In this document: piece after piece, positions 1 to 10,479 of the stretch
Numbering within the stretch: position 1 is the first letter of the stretch
Layout of the letters: each line of letters starts with the position of its first letter
Source: Amblyomma americanum
Lineage: Eukaryota > Arthropoda > Arachnida > Ixodida > Ixodidae
Direction of reading: 5' to 3'
Assembly (NCBI RefSeq): GCF_052857255.1
Contig: NC_135498.1
Span: 91,830,757 to 91,894,756, forward strand
Length of the DNA: 64,000 bases
The notes under the pieces: generated by a model
What the model saw: the letters and a program-made list of their open reading frames with translations, nothing else
Database searches by the model: none
Told to the model about the DNA's origin: nothing
Translations under genes and position numbers: made by a program

Positions 1-1000
1 TCACGAAGGCAGGATGCGAGCAAGAGCAAAGACCCTTGAAGCCAAGTTCGAAGGCTCGGAATACACTGCCTACGTAGACGCGGCGGAATACGAGGACGCG
101 ACTCCTTTGTGGTCGTGAGCGTGAACGACTCGGGTGAAAGATTAATGGCCGGTTCGGTTAAAACAAAGATCTCGGTGACAGCGGAGGAGGTGGCTATCGC
201 CATGGCAATGGTTAACACTAAAGCAGTCACCATAATTAGCGACTCCAAAGTCGCTATAAACAATTTCGCGAGGGGTATGATCTCCAAGGAGACAACGAAT
301 CCTAAGGCATAAAGACTGGAACCAGAGAGGTGAAACTAATATGGGTGCCGGCACACTCGGGAAACAGGGGAAACGAGTTGGCTCATAGTATAGCTCGAGG
401 TTATGTCAGCCGAGCAGTGAGCCAGGTTGAGTACCCCAATTTCACGAGAGATGCATTCATATCCTTTCACGACTACACTAAGCACTTTAGACTGGAAAAG
501 AGGATATATCCACCACCAGACAAAAAGCTCGACAAAAGGCAGGAGGTAACGTGGCGTCGGCTCCAGCCTTCTTTAGCCCGTCAAAACTAGCTCACATGTA
601 CCCGACACAAAACAATCCAACTTGCAAAGAATGCGGCGAGATAGCCGGATACGATCACATTCTATGGGGCTGCAAAAAGGTGCCGCCACCGGCGGACCTA
701 CCCTCGATGCCCCATCGCGGCCGTAAGAGCGAGCAGTCACGCCTCGAGGTCTGGGTTCATTACTGCTAACTACAACAGACGACAAGCAAAGAAACCCGAC
801 GCGCGCCGCAATCACGCCGCCGACGCAGCGGCTGGGGTGCTGGGAGCGACAACCGGAAGTTGCAAAAGGAACGTCAGCGGATTACGTATTCATGGGCGGG
901 GCCCAGTCTCAGAGCTGTTTTCTTTATTTTTGTCTGGTGCCCCGCGTGTACGAGTTGAGGGGGGAGAGGAGGAGCGTAATATTTAATCGTCTATATCTTC
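1..1000 (+). mobile_element. I-like LINE, 3' part (RNase H and zinc-knuckle region), degenerate
   Basis: The frames at 109-312 and 330-590 carry the two halves of a LINE-type RNase H domain: an AEEVAIAMAM helix, the acidic motif IISDSKVAINN, and the terminal WVPAHSGNRGNELAH motif. They lie in different frames with a stop between them. A following frame (551-769) has the CKECGE...H...WGC zinc-knuckle typical of the C-terminus of RNase H-bearing non-LTR elements. The reverse transcriptase part lies before the window start but is visible in the second copy at 41640-42240. Frame breaks make it non-functional. The I-like assignment rests on the RNase H plus CCHC order. Confidence 0.75.
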
Positions 1001-1092
1001 GGTGTTATTGATGCTAGCTTAAAAATTCTTGCGTTGGGGTGACGAGTGATGAAATGCCTATCTCTCGCCTGCTTCACGTAATCTCAAATAAT

Positions 1093-2125
1093 TTATTGCA
1101 TAGTCCCTTTAACTTCAGCTGAACCCTTTTCATTAGACTTTTCGCACTGGCATGCTTCGAGTACCGATATATACAGTCTTCCCAGATAGCAATTAAGACA
1201 ATTTAATCTCCGGCTTCTGCAGCTCTTGCCGTTGATAATGTGCACTTCGTAGGTTGGTCTTGGGACGACACACACCGGCGAACCCGTATCAACGTCCATT
1301 AACAGCTCGACGCCGTTCCAGTGAAAGTGTCTAATCGGTGGCGCCAGTGATTCCTTCGCCGTTACTGACCATAGCTGGGATGCATTATCCGCGCGGTCGT
1401 TACCCGCGTGCGATGTGACGTTCACTAACCTTAGAGCCACAAAATGAAATTTAAAATTTTTATTTAGTGGCTAACTGGCGTTTCTTGGTTTTGAGCACAT
1501 CAGAGCCAAATGCCCTTCTGCATCACAACTGTAACCGCGTCGATGACGCATTGAACAGGCGGCACCTTTATAACCCCTCTTTCCAGAGCATTCGCAGTGA
1601 TTTTCACTTTCGTTCCGGTTCGCAGGGCAACGTCGCGGTGTCTTTAGTGATAGAAGATCCGCCAAGTTTCCTTCGCTGCTTATGTTCTGGGAATCAAGCT
1701 CTGCATTCTCAGACGCTGAGGCAAGCTTTTCTGCTTCTGCAAGATCCGTTTTTGCCAGCAACTGCTTTTGCAGGTTCTTTGAACGAACGCTACATACGAT
1801 GCGGTCCCTCAACATCTTGTCTATACCAGCATTGTTCCGAAGTTGCAGTTCGTATCTCGACAATGAACGCCTGTACTCGTTCCCTTCCTGCTGTTGACTG
1901 TGAAAGAACGAAGATTTCGAAATCTCGTTCGATGTAGGGTCACAGTACTTGTTTAGCTCGTCCACAACTGACTGATAGCTCAACGGGTTTTGCTTGTTAG
2001 GAGCGACTGGTCCGCAAAAGGCGTCAATGGTTCTTGACCCAAGCCTGGCAACTAGCAATGCTCTTTTCTTGGCACCTTCGGTTATTTCGTTAGCTTCGAA
2101 ATACGCTTCAACTTTTACGAGCTAC
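1093..2125 (-). mobile_element. Ty3/Gypsy retrotransposon fragment: gag nucleocapsid and protease
   Basis: Reading on the minus strand, 2058-1471 encodes a Gag-like protein with a capsid-like helical part and a C-terminal tail holding two zinc-knuckle-like motifs (CECSGKRGYKGAAC and CDAEGHLALMC). The frame at 1440-1093 continues with an aspartic protease signature, ELLMDVDTGSPVCVVP, containing the catalytic D-T-G. This order (nucleocapsid, then protease) fits Ty3/Gypsy elements. No reverse transcriptase, RNase H, integrase or flanking LTR is present, so this is a truncated relic. It lies inside what would be the last intron of paralogue A. Confidence 0.72.
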
Positions 2126-2482
2126 GGTTGACGCTTATCTTTTCCTTCGTCGAACTCTGGCAGTGGCCCATGGCAGCGGGAGGTACGAGGCCTGGATGCT
2201 GTTGTCAGGCCTTTCTGTTCGGTGAATCCTCGTCGCCACTGTAGCAACCGGCCGGCAGCAGCGCGCCTGGCCAATCCAAACCAGGCAAGCAGTCGGCGCA
2301 AATGGCTGTAAAATCGCAAGCCACTGAACAAGCGCTGGCCAAGGAAAAGAAAGAAAATGAAAGAAAGGGGGGTTGTCTAGTGGCGCGCGTGGTCTTCGGC
2401 GCAAACGATAGCAGAGCGATAGGAGGCACACGTGACCCTGACAGCGCAGTTCGCAGCAACACGCATGGAATTAACCACTCAC
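2126..2482. other. Unassigned spacer within the presumed last intron of paralogue A
   Basis: Between the Gypsy gag fragment and the donor-like site at 2482-2481 there is GC-rich sequence. Its overlapping short frames show no domain I recognise. It may be untranslated leader of the Gypsy element. Confidence 0.4.
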
Positions 2483-3990
2483 CCAAAAAGGAAGCGACAC
2501 TTTCTTGGGTAGTCACTGCCTCCGTGAGGGCGCATAGTTGTCGCAGGGTGGAAATGGCTGCGAGGCCCATCGCGAATTCGTTCTGCCTTAGGGGCATGCC
2601 ACGGAAATCGGTCGTCGGCTGCCTGAGCCTCGCGTTGTCTTGCAGCAACCGGCTCAGGTTAGCTTGGAAGCTGTCAACTCCTGCTCGAGACTCTTCAGGC
2701 TGAACCGCAGATCAGTGACGCGACACTCACGGAGGAAATCCAGCGATGCCATCTGGACTGTGCCATCGAGACTGAGCCGCCAAAGCTTGGTCCTCGCGTG
2801 GAGCTCCTTGAAGCATGCTTCCCGGAAGCGGAGCGACACTTTGCAGAATTGGCACACGTAGGCGCCACTCTTGTCACGCTCCGCCCGGACGTCCAGCTGC
2901 TCCAGGTTTGTGCATCCCCGGGCCAGGCACGAGAGGGAGTCGGCCTGGTTGACGCCGCAGGGAGCGAGCGCCAGTGCCCGGAGGTGAGGAAGCGTGGAAC
3001 CTACCACTGCGGACCCATTCGTGCCGCGGTCGCAGTGAAATAACGCTAGGTTCAACTCTGTGATGTTGGAAACGCAGCTCTTTAAAAAGAGCTGCGTTCC
3101 CTCCATGTAGCGTTTGCAGGCGGTCACAGTTCTGAGCGGCTGCTCTTCAAACGGGACAAAGTGTGCAAGGCACAGTGACAGTGAAGAGGCATCCTTCCAG
3201 CGCTCGGGATCCGCGACGACTTCGGAAAGGCGGCGGCGGTCTATGTCTGCATTGGCTTTCATGACCAACACTGCTTCCTTGCTCCCTCTTAGTTCAAGGT
3301 TCAGCAGCCCTTTATCGAACACGGTCACATTACGGGAAACTACCGGCCTCAACCGAAAATTTATGTTGTTGTGAACAATGTCTACGACTTGAACGCGGCG
3401 TGGCTCCCGATGGCGGGGTCTTCGTGGTGCTTCGGGGGCGAACACCCATTCGTAAGTCAACTTTAGCTCGTTCAAGTTTTTCAGGGGACGAGCCACTTCC
3501 ATACTTAAACCTAGGTCGGCGATGTATACACTTGCGCCTTCTTTCCGGATAGAGTGAATGTGCAAGTTTTGCAGCCCGCGACAATGCTTGAGGAGGATCG
3601 TTAAAAATTCAACATTCTGTTGCGAAACCACCAGCTCTAAATACATGCTCTCCAGTTGCATGTCTGGCGGCTCGACGTTGGGGGCCAACAACTGCTCGTA
3701 GAACCGGCCATCGTGCAGCGTCCATTCGAGCTTTCGCACTTGGCTTAGCTTAGTAGCTAGAAGATCGAACAGATGCCAAGGTTGAACGACGCAGTTAACA
3801 CAATACAGTTCTTTCAAATAACTGCAGCTGGAGACGCAGTTTAGCAAGACTGCGGACGACAGCGAAAGGCAGTTAATGAATTCTAGCTTTTGCACACGAC
3901 CCGAAATATTTGCCGCGTGAAATTGTTCCATCGTGCGCTCGTCGGCGTCGGGAGTGAATAGGAGCTTTCGAACGATACGATACGAGGCGA
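2483..3990 (-). pseudogene. F-box/LRR paralogue A, copy 1: truncated and frameshifted
   Basis: Minus-strand homology to gene B (17502-19153) runs from its IVRKLL segment near 3985 through the leucine-rich repeats to VASFL near 2485. The F-box start is missing: homology stops at about 3986 and is followed directly by the cut end of paralogue C. The open frame at 3931-2654 covers 425 residues of irregular leucine-rich repeats. A deletion of about 10 bases relative to gene B near 2680 shifts the frame, and the remaining C-terminal repeat continues in the frame of 2648-2490. A donor-like GTGAGT follows at 2482, but one base is missing compared with the second copy. It may be transcribed but cannot make the full protein. 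Confidence 0.8.
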
Positions 3991-5906
3991 CTTCGGCAAG
4001 TTGGCAATGTTCTGTGTGCGGTGGCTTTCATGATCACGATCGCTTGCTCGTCCCCTCTTAGCTGATCGTTTCCCAGCCCGTTATCGAAAATGACCCGATT
4101 ACGCCAAGCCGGCTCCGCCTGATCTCTTTAGCTTCCACAAAGAATGCCTTCGCCTTGAACACGGCGCGGCTGCCGATAGCGGGGCTTTCATGGTGCTTCG
4201 GGGTCCATTAACAGTTCGTAGGTGTAATTTAACACGTTCCAGTTTCGTAGCAGACGAACCAAGTAATTTCCTTGTCCATGATATGCTGTATGCTTGCACG
4301 TTCTTTCCGGATTAAGTGGATGTGCAAGTTTTTCAGTCGGCGACATTGCTTCAGGAGGAGCATTAAAAAGTCAACATATGCTGTTGCGCGGAGACTAGCT
4401 TCATGTAGTACATGCTCTCCAGTTGCACACCTGGCGGCTCGATGTTGGGGACCAAGGACGAGTTGTAGAACAAGCCATCGTGCAGCGTCCATTCGAGCCT
4501 TCTCACTTTGGTCAACTTGACAGTGTTCTGCCCGACCACGCATTCCGCTGGCCTCTGTGGAAGCCAGCGCCGTGCGCCCGCCATTGCGCAACGCAAGCCC
4601 GGACTCTCGGACATGTCGCGGCTTGGAGCTGATTCATCCAGGCACGCCCGGCGGAATCCTCCCCCCTCGCAAGGGCCGGCTCGAGCCGCAACCGACGCTT
4701 CGCTGACGGCCCTTTCCCGGCTGCAAACTTCGAACGGCCGAGCTCCTCTCGTCAAATTCAAACAGTGACCAGTGCCGTGACCTGATTGCAGGGTTTCAAC
4801 GGCTGGCTGCTCGAAAGGACACCAGAGATTATAAAAGTCGAGCCGCGCGCCGGACAGGAGCAGCAGACGAGCAGACGGAGACATCAAGCGAGAACTCCGG
4901 CGCATCGCCCTACCTCTGTGTGAGCCAGTTGTGTTCCCGGCCCCTGTGCCGATAATGTAACGCCCTTGCTTATACTGTACTACATAAATGTTTCGTTGAC
5001 TCACCATCGCATTTCCATTTCGTCGCTCAGCTCTGCGCAACAGTGGCGGCAGGCTGAGGTGCCCCAGTCCCAACAGGGTGGGAGGCCCAGTCCTAACAAC
5101 AGCTAGCAGAGCAAATGGATAAAAAGCTTGAACCACGCAGTGCACACAAAACAGTTCTTGCAAATTATTGCAGCTGGCGGCGAAGTTTAGCAGGGCTGCA
5201 GGCGAAAGCGGAGTGTTTTAGTGAAGTCTAGTTTTTCCACGTGGTTAGAAATGCTTGCTGCTTGAAAGTCCTGTATGGTGCGCTCATCGGTTTACGACGT
5301 AAATTTTAGTGCTCAAACAAGACGAGCCTGAAAGACGACACACTGAGCGTTTACATGAACCCGACCAAAGTCGGGCCGAGTGGCCTCCGGTTCTCGGGTT
5401 CAAGTATACGTTAGGGGGCCGAGCTAAATGACCGTCGAGTCGAGATGGGCTAGTCCGACTGCAGCGGGTGGGTTGACTCTTCCCGGCCCGGTCGCGTCGG
5501 CTTACCGCCTCCTCTCTGATCTGGCGCCGCTGCGCAAGCCTCGCGTTCCTCCTCTTCTAGCATCCGCGCGTGGTTTGCTTGCTCGATGTTAGGGGTAGCG
5601 GCGATCTCTGCCCGACAAAAAACGAGTTAATATAAACGCGGTCGCGTCGGATGGTAAGCCCGACAACTGGCGCAGCCCGACTCAACCCGCCGCTTTCAGG
5701 TTCGTGTATACAAGGCCACATTCATGGTTGGAAAAAGCTTCTGCGAACACTATCGGGCGTGATAATATAATCTGCCATACTTCAAGTGGCAGCATGCTGA
5801 AGTTTGCTGGAAGGAATCTTTTCTCGGGCCAGTGACACGCACAAATTCTTGAAAAACAGGACCGTAGGCTCGGCGACCAAAGTCCGGCCACAAATATTGA
5901 AAACAC
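3991..5906 (-). pseudogene. F-box/LRR paralogue C, copy 1: decayed and interrupted
   Basis: Minus-strand pieces match gene B in order. These are an N-terminal part with MLPLEVWQIILS and VFAEAF (5906-5700), DERTIQDFQAASIS (about 5310), LQELFCVHCVVQAF (5163-5110), TKVRRLEWTLHDGLFY (4510-4460), LKNLHIHLIRKERAS (near 4300) and IFDNGL...QAIVIMKA (near 4050). Frameshifts and stops separate them. A solo LTR (4524-5098) and about 350 bp of unrelated GC-rich sequence (about 5330-5700) interrupt it. It is much more diverged from B than A is. The 3' third is missing and the end abuts the truncated start of paralogue A. Confidence 0.75.
4524..5098 (+). mobile_element. Solo LTR, 575 bp, inserted in paralogue C
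   Basis: The sequence begins TGTTCTGCCC and ends CCTAACA, giving the inverted TGTT...AACA termini of LTRs. It is flanked by the direct repeat ACAG (4520-4523 and 5099-5102). A TATAAAAG box at about 4834 (GATTATAAAAGTCGAG) precedes GC-rich sequence, as expected for a plus-oriented U3-R-U5. Removing it rejoins LLAV and the TKVRRLEW segment of paralogue C. No internal retroelement coding sequence is present, so the element has recombined to a single LTR. The same LTR with the same ACAG repeat is at 46880-47453, so it predates the duplication. Confidence 0.82.
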
Positions 5907-6617
5907 TCACTTGGAAGAGAACTTTGCATTCCTGACGTATCTTGAAGAACGCAGGCAAAGAACTAACGCGGAGACTTGAGAAAACAAACCACTGCTGCTC
6001 AGGATGATGATGATGATGATGATGACGTGTAGTAGTAGTTTGTTAAAAGAAAAAAAAGTAAAGGAAAAGAATGTTGTCGCCGGCCACGGCAATTGCTATG
6101 AATATCTTAAGCACCCGAGCTGCAGCCGGCGGAGGTGAAAGGGAAAGGGAGAGGAGAGCGATACCAAGAAAGGACAGGGGAGAGCTTTGTGCACTATTTA
6201 CAAAATACAAAAAGTAATCAAGCCCGCGCCGCTGTGTTCCTTTTGTGAAGGCGGGTGCAAAAAAGCATGGGCCCAGCCAAAAAATAATCTAACACAACAT
6301 AAGAAAAAAAATTGGCTGTGGTTTAGCTGAGGTTAACCCAAATTCAATTGCGAAAGCTTCGTTTCCTCGGCACGTCGTATACGCAGCGTCTCATTCCGAC
6401 GCTCTCGAGAACTCAAACCGGTCTCTTCCGCAGTTGAAGAGTGACTCCGGGCCGTGGCACGACTTCTTTTAGCCGCATCTTCGTTACGACGCTTCTCGAG
6501 TCGTGCGGCACGCTCTTCTAGCGTCTCTTGAGCGCGTTGGCTCTTCCTCGCTTCGTTCTGTCATTGGTGCGTCTCTTTCGCGCTCTCCACAACTACAATG
6601 CACCGAGGCGAAGAAGC

Positions 6618-6619
<2 letters not shown>
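5907..6619. other. Unassigned interval with a GAT microsatellite and an Arg/Glu-rich relic
   Basis: A short ATG/GAT repeat lies near 6001-6024. On the minus strand 6600-6360 has a shifted frame rich in Arg, Glu and Ala ([17 protein letters not shown]). That resembles charged repeats seen at the start of some arthropod transposon proteins, but it is not diagnostic. No intact gene is seen. Confidence 0.35.

Positions 6620-6702
<83 letters not shown>
6620..6702. repeat. (TA)n microsatellite
   Basis: Uninterrupted TA dinucleotide tract of about 82 bases. The matching tract in copy 2 (48954-49057) is longer. Frames coding for poly-Tyr-Ile across it are artefacts. Confidence 0.97.
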
Positions 6703-6704
<2 letters not shown>

Positions 6705-6956
6705 TAGACAAGGCAAATGAAGTGAGGGGCTCGTTTAACGAGCATATTAAGGAAGCCAACAGTCACCGAAATCAAGGTGCATAGGGGAATGTTTCTTTTT
6801 TTTAATATCTAGTGCCAATGAATTAGTTTTCTTTTTTTTAAAAGGAAATTACTTATAAAGCAGCAGAAAAAACAACCATGCCGCCGGTGGGATCCGAACC
6901 CACGACCTCCGAATATCGCGTCCGGTGCTCTTACCAACTGAGCTACGGCGACGGCT
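6703..6956 (-). repeat. tRNA-derived SINE-like unit, first of two
   Basis: On the minus strand 6953-6880 folds as a tRNA. It has a seven-pair acceptor (GTCGCCG with CGGCGGC), D arm GCTC/GAGC containing A-box TAGCTCAGTTGG, and a T arm GTGGG/CCCAC containing B-box GGTTCGGATCC. The anticodon loop reads CGCGATA and lacks the universal T at position 33, so it is unlikely to be a working tRNA. It is attached to a T-rich body (6703-6880) that recurs at 7181-7330 and in copy 2. Internal promoter boxes plus a repeated body fit a tRNA-derived SINE. Confidence 0.7.
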
Positions 6957-7180
6957 GTCCAATCTGCTGCTCTCGTGGGTATTTATGTTTTGCGTGTAAG
7001 CTAAGCTTGAGAGTGTTCACCAGCGCCACCCTCGTCCATAGCGGCGGACGTAGCACGTCCTGTAATACCGCAAGTGTGACGTAGAACGTCATCTAACGGC
7101 GGGGGCGGAAACTGTGCGAGAGCCCTCTTATGCTACCTATGGCATCAAGACTGCCAGAACCGAGACCCCCGTTAAGCTAT

Positions 7181-7434
7181 TAGTAGACAAGGCAAATGAA
7201 GTGAGGGGCTCGTTTGACAAGCATATTAAGGAAGCCAACAGTCACCGAAATCAAGGTGCATAGGGGAATGTTTCTTTTTTTTTAATATCTAGTGCCAATG
7301 AATTAGTTTTCTTTTTTTTAAAGGAAATTACTTATAAAGCAGCAGAAAAAACAACCATGCCGCCGGTGGGATCCGAACCCACGACCTCCGAATATCGCGT
7401 CCGGTGCTCTTACCAACTGAGCTACGGCGACGGC
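7181..7434 (-). repeat. tRNA-derived SINE-like unit, second, forming a hairpin with 7440-7538
   Basis: This is a second copy of the 6703-6956 unit with the same tRNA-like head (7431-7358 on the minus strand, same abnormal CGCGATA anticodon loop). Its body at about 7228-7327 is followed, after the tRNA-like part, by its own reverse complement at 7440-7538. The transcript could therefore form a stem of about 100 bp with the tRNA-like sequence in the loop. Confidence 0.7.
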
Positions 7435-7439
7435 TCAGT

Positions 7440-7535
7440 TCCTTTAAAAAAAAGAAAACTAATTAATTGGCACTAGATATTAAAAAAAAAGAAACATTCC
7501 CCTATGCACCTTGATTTCGGTGACTGTTGGCTTCC

Positions 7536-7538
<3 letters not shown>
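7440..7538. repeat. Inverted arm of the SINE body
   Basis: This reads as the reverse complement of about 7228-7327 (GGAAGCCAACAGTCACCGAA in the left arm). It runs from a T/A-rich block to the edge of the following TA tract. Confidence 0.85.

Positions 7539-7600
<62 letters not shown>
7539..7600. repeat. (TA)n microsatellite
   Basis: Pure TA tract of about 62 bases that borders the inverted arm. The copy 2 counterpart (49899-49974) is longer. Confidence 0.96.
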
Positions 7601-7601
<1 letters not shown>

Positions 7602-7937
7602 CCATTCCCCGCGAGGCGACACCTCCTCTCCCTTTACCCCAGCGGAGCACATCTGGTGTAGGCAACGGCGACTCAAGGTCGTTCGTGGGCCCGCGCATAA
7701 GGCATACGGCGCGAAGTGCCGAAATGGCTCGCTGTCTGTAGTAAGGCTTTCGCTTTAAAGGTGCCTGCATGCGCACCCATCACACTCGCCGATCCAACCC
7801 CTCGTGGGGGTCCTTACAGTGCGACTGAAAAGCTACTGTGAGAGGAGAGTGAAAGGTCCTGGAATGAAGAAGGGGCGGTCCGACAAAGTGTGCAAAGTAG
7901 CCCTGCGAGATGCCCGCACGTGGGAGCTGCCGCCTCA
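7601..7937. other. Unassigned spacer carrying two empty insertion sites
   Basis: No gene is recognised. The AGTGCCGAAAT at 7715-7725 is the intact pre-insertion site of the LINE found at 50101-52463 in copy 2. TCA at 7935-7937 is the left target duplication of the Harbinger element that follows. Confidence 0.8.
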
Positions 7938-7959
7938 GGGCCGTTTCACATGCATGCGA
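7938..7959 (+). repeat. Harbinger left terminal inverted repeat
   Basis: Identical over 22 bases to the reverse complement of 15179-15200. A weaker subterminal match (GTCGGTCTAGTCG near 8011) is mirrored near the right end. Such sites usually bind the transposase or accessory protein. Confidence 0.95.
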
Positions 7960-8220
7960 TTTTCGCCTGCGACACTGCGAATCCCGTCGGGCTGCGACTG
8001 GGGAGGGCCGTCGGTCTAGTCGCAGACGGCTTGCGATCGAGTTCCGTCCGGTTGGAATTTTTTCGCAGCGTCGGTGTGGTCGGGCTGCGACTAACCAATG
8101 GGAAGCATCGTGACGTCACGTCAAGTGTGGTCACGTGTTGGCAGAAGCGGAGGGAGCGGCAAGCACAAAGTGTGTTTTGGTTGCATCGCGCGCACGTGGG
8201 CGCACATCGAATCATCGAAA

Positions 8221-10479
8221 ATGTCCGCTCATCACTCTTTTGAAGCCACGCGCGCGTCTTTCAATGAGCATCTGATTGATGAAGTGGCGAGGCGGCCACT
8301 CCTGTGGAACGTAAGATCCAATGATTATAGGAAGAATATCAACAAAACTGTGCTTTGGGAAGAAATCAGGGATGCCATGCGATCAATCGACCCCACAGGT
8401 GCGTACTAGTTCTTTTCGACCATTGTTATTTTAGTTACTTACTCTACTGCACTTACTTACTCTACGTGAAGTTGTTAATTATAACATCGAAGTGCTGATC
8501 ACGAGTGATTGTGCCGCCCCTCGTTTGACAATAAACGACCTCGGATGGTCGGCGCGAGCAGCTAGTTCAGTGCACGCTGCATAGGTACGCAGTTGCTTAT
8601 GCGGATTCTCGGCATTTTAAACAGTGGTACTGCGCATAGCTTTGTTTAATGAGAACATAAAAATGCCAGTAAATCATAGTATACTGACCGGTGCTCAGAA
8701 AAAAGGTTTCGACGACGTCTTTTCCGCTGATATTTTTTTCACGCCTTTGTTTACACACTGCGGGGGTCAACCACGTGCAAAATATGTGGGCTGTCATTTC
8801 AGTTAAATTTCTATTCCTTAAACAAGAAAATTGAAACACTAAACCTAATGATGACCGGCCTTGTTCACGAATCTGGACCACACGCCTGTACCCGGTTTAG
8901 TACGTTATATTTTGCTGCTCAGCGCGAGACAAATGCCTCCGAGTTGGTGTTGCAGTTTCCGATGGCGGCGAAATGGAAAAATAGTCGAGTGCTGTGAAAT
9001 GTCGGCACGCTATAAAGGCACTCGAGTGACCAGAATTATTTTGGACCTGAAATCATTGCGGCAGCGCCGTTTCATTTCCGACCATTTATGTGCTCAAACA
9101 AAATCGTCCTAGTTTTGTCTCGCATGTGCTGTCATTGTTTGTGGTATGCATTTTCACTCACTTACGGGAAGGCACATACGGGGGAATATGACTGAATATT
9201 CATTCAAAATACGAAGGATCCCAGTAGTCACCAAAACTAAGAAGCGGATATGGGAATGTTTCTTAGCTATACTTAGTTCATGTCTGTGTTTTTCAGCGCT
9301 GGTTGTTAATACGACGGATCACCACCAGCTCGCCCAATCCTCAGTACTTGTTTAGTTCATGTTCCTTGCTTTTAATGGAGTGCAGTTCTGCCCGTTTTGT
9401 TTTACACAACCAACTAGGGAACACACTAAACAATTTCTGGCATGTGTTGAAAAGCGTTTATTCTTCATTTCAGATAATTGGCTTCATTTGTAACTAATTT
9501 TCATATACTTTCAGCCACAGTAGAATCCGTACAACGCAGATGGCGGAATTTAAAAGATACATACCGCCGAAAACTAAAGGATATAGAAATGGAGAGAAGA
9601 AGTGGCGCCGGAGTCCTACCGAAGAGTAGGTGCTGGGTGCACCTAGAAAGAATGTGGTTCTTAAAGGACCAAATGGAAGCTCGCCAGTAAGTATTACTCC
9701 AGTGCAACTTTCCCACCGCGTTCCATTTTACGTGTTTGTGAGAGTTTTAAGAAGAAACATTTAGGTACTGTTTTCGCAGCAAAAATGGATGTTGCATGTA
9801 CTGCTTCTCAGGGTATATTCTTCATCCACTACACTAACTGTTCATTGTGATGCCTCAGTTTAGTTTGTAGTTTCATTGCAGCTTTGATTTCGTGAATGCC
9901 AGGTTTGCAGACATGGTTATCAGTAGAGCCACAGTTGTATTTGCAGTGCTGCTGTCAAAGCCTATCACTACATTCTCTCAGTGATTAATGTGACCATACT
10001 GCAGTGGACACAGCAGCATGGAGGTGGTGAATGAAGACGTAGACGCCCACGCACGGCCAGGATCACCAGCTGCGGCCGATGACTTCACACCAGACGCTTC
10101 TTTTGAGGACATCTTTTTGAGTCCTGACTTGCCGCAGCCCACCAACTCTCAGCCTATGGCTCTTAATGAAGAGCAAGGCTCGGCGAGCCAATCTGTGTGT
10201 GTTACTGCACAGAATGGCCCGCCGCAGCCCAAAAAGCGAAAGAGAGTCCAGGAAGAGCTCGACGCTGTAAATGCACGGCTCATATCTGTGCGAAGTGCAC
10301 TACTGGCACAGAAGCCAGCAGATGCCGACGAGCATTTTTTGCTCTCCTTGAAACCCTGCATGGAAACTGTGCCAAGGAACATGCGCCGTCACCTACAGAT
10401 TGAAATGCTGAATATTTTAGGCCACTACAGCGAGGGAGAGTATCCTCCACACCTTGTGGTAGCGTCACCATCACAATAA
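8221..10479 (+). CDS. MADF-BESS domain protein, accessory protein of the Harbinger element
   Basis: Three exons join in frame: 8221-8398, 9515-9686 and 10005-10479, giving 274 residues. The introns are GT-AG (CACAG/GTGCGT to TTTCAG; CCA/GTAAGT to CTGCAG). Residues about 18-105 form a MADF domain, with conserved aromatics in FNEHLIDEVARRPLLWN, RRWRNLKDTYRRKLK and CWVHLERMWFL. A basic PKKRKRV near residue 192 looks like a nuclear localisation signal. Residues about 224-257 (DEHFLLSLKPCMETVPRNMR) match a BESS motif, which mediates protein contacts. MADF is a Myb-related DNA-binding fold. MADF-type second proteins are known from Drosophila PIF-like elements, and the likely role is to recruit transposase to TIR sites. 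An AATAAA at 10475-10480 overlaps the stop codon. The start was chosen as the first ATG before the domain. Confidence 0.88.

Noticed and set aside
1467..1937. 156-residue plus-strand frame
   Set aside because: It is antisense to the Gypsy gag frame, whose zinc knuckles show that the minus strand is the coding one.
5330..5700. GC-rich insert in paralogue C as a defined transposon
   Set aside because: Possible inverted ends (GTTTACATGAACCCGACC) and a GTATAC repeat were seen, but the borders do not agree with each other and no empty site is available.
6880..6956. Functional tRNA gene
   Set aside because: The clover-leaf pairs, but the anticodon loop lacks T33 and the unit is repeated with a SINE-like body, so a tRNA-derived repeat is a better call.
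6484..7776. Frames coding for long Tyr-Ile runs (also at 48838-50190)
   Set aside because: They are translations of TA dinucleotide tracts and not genes.
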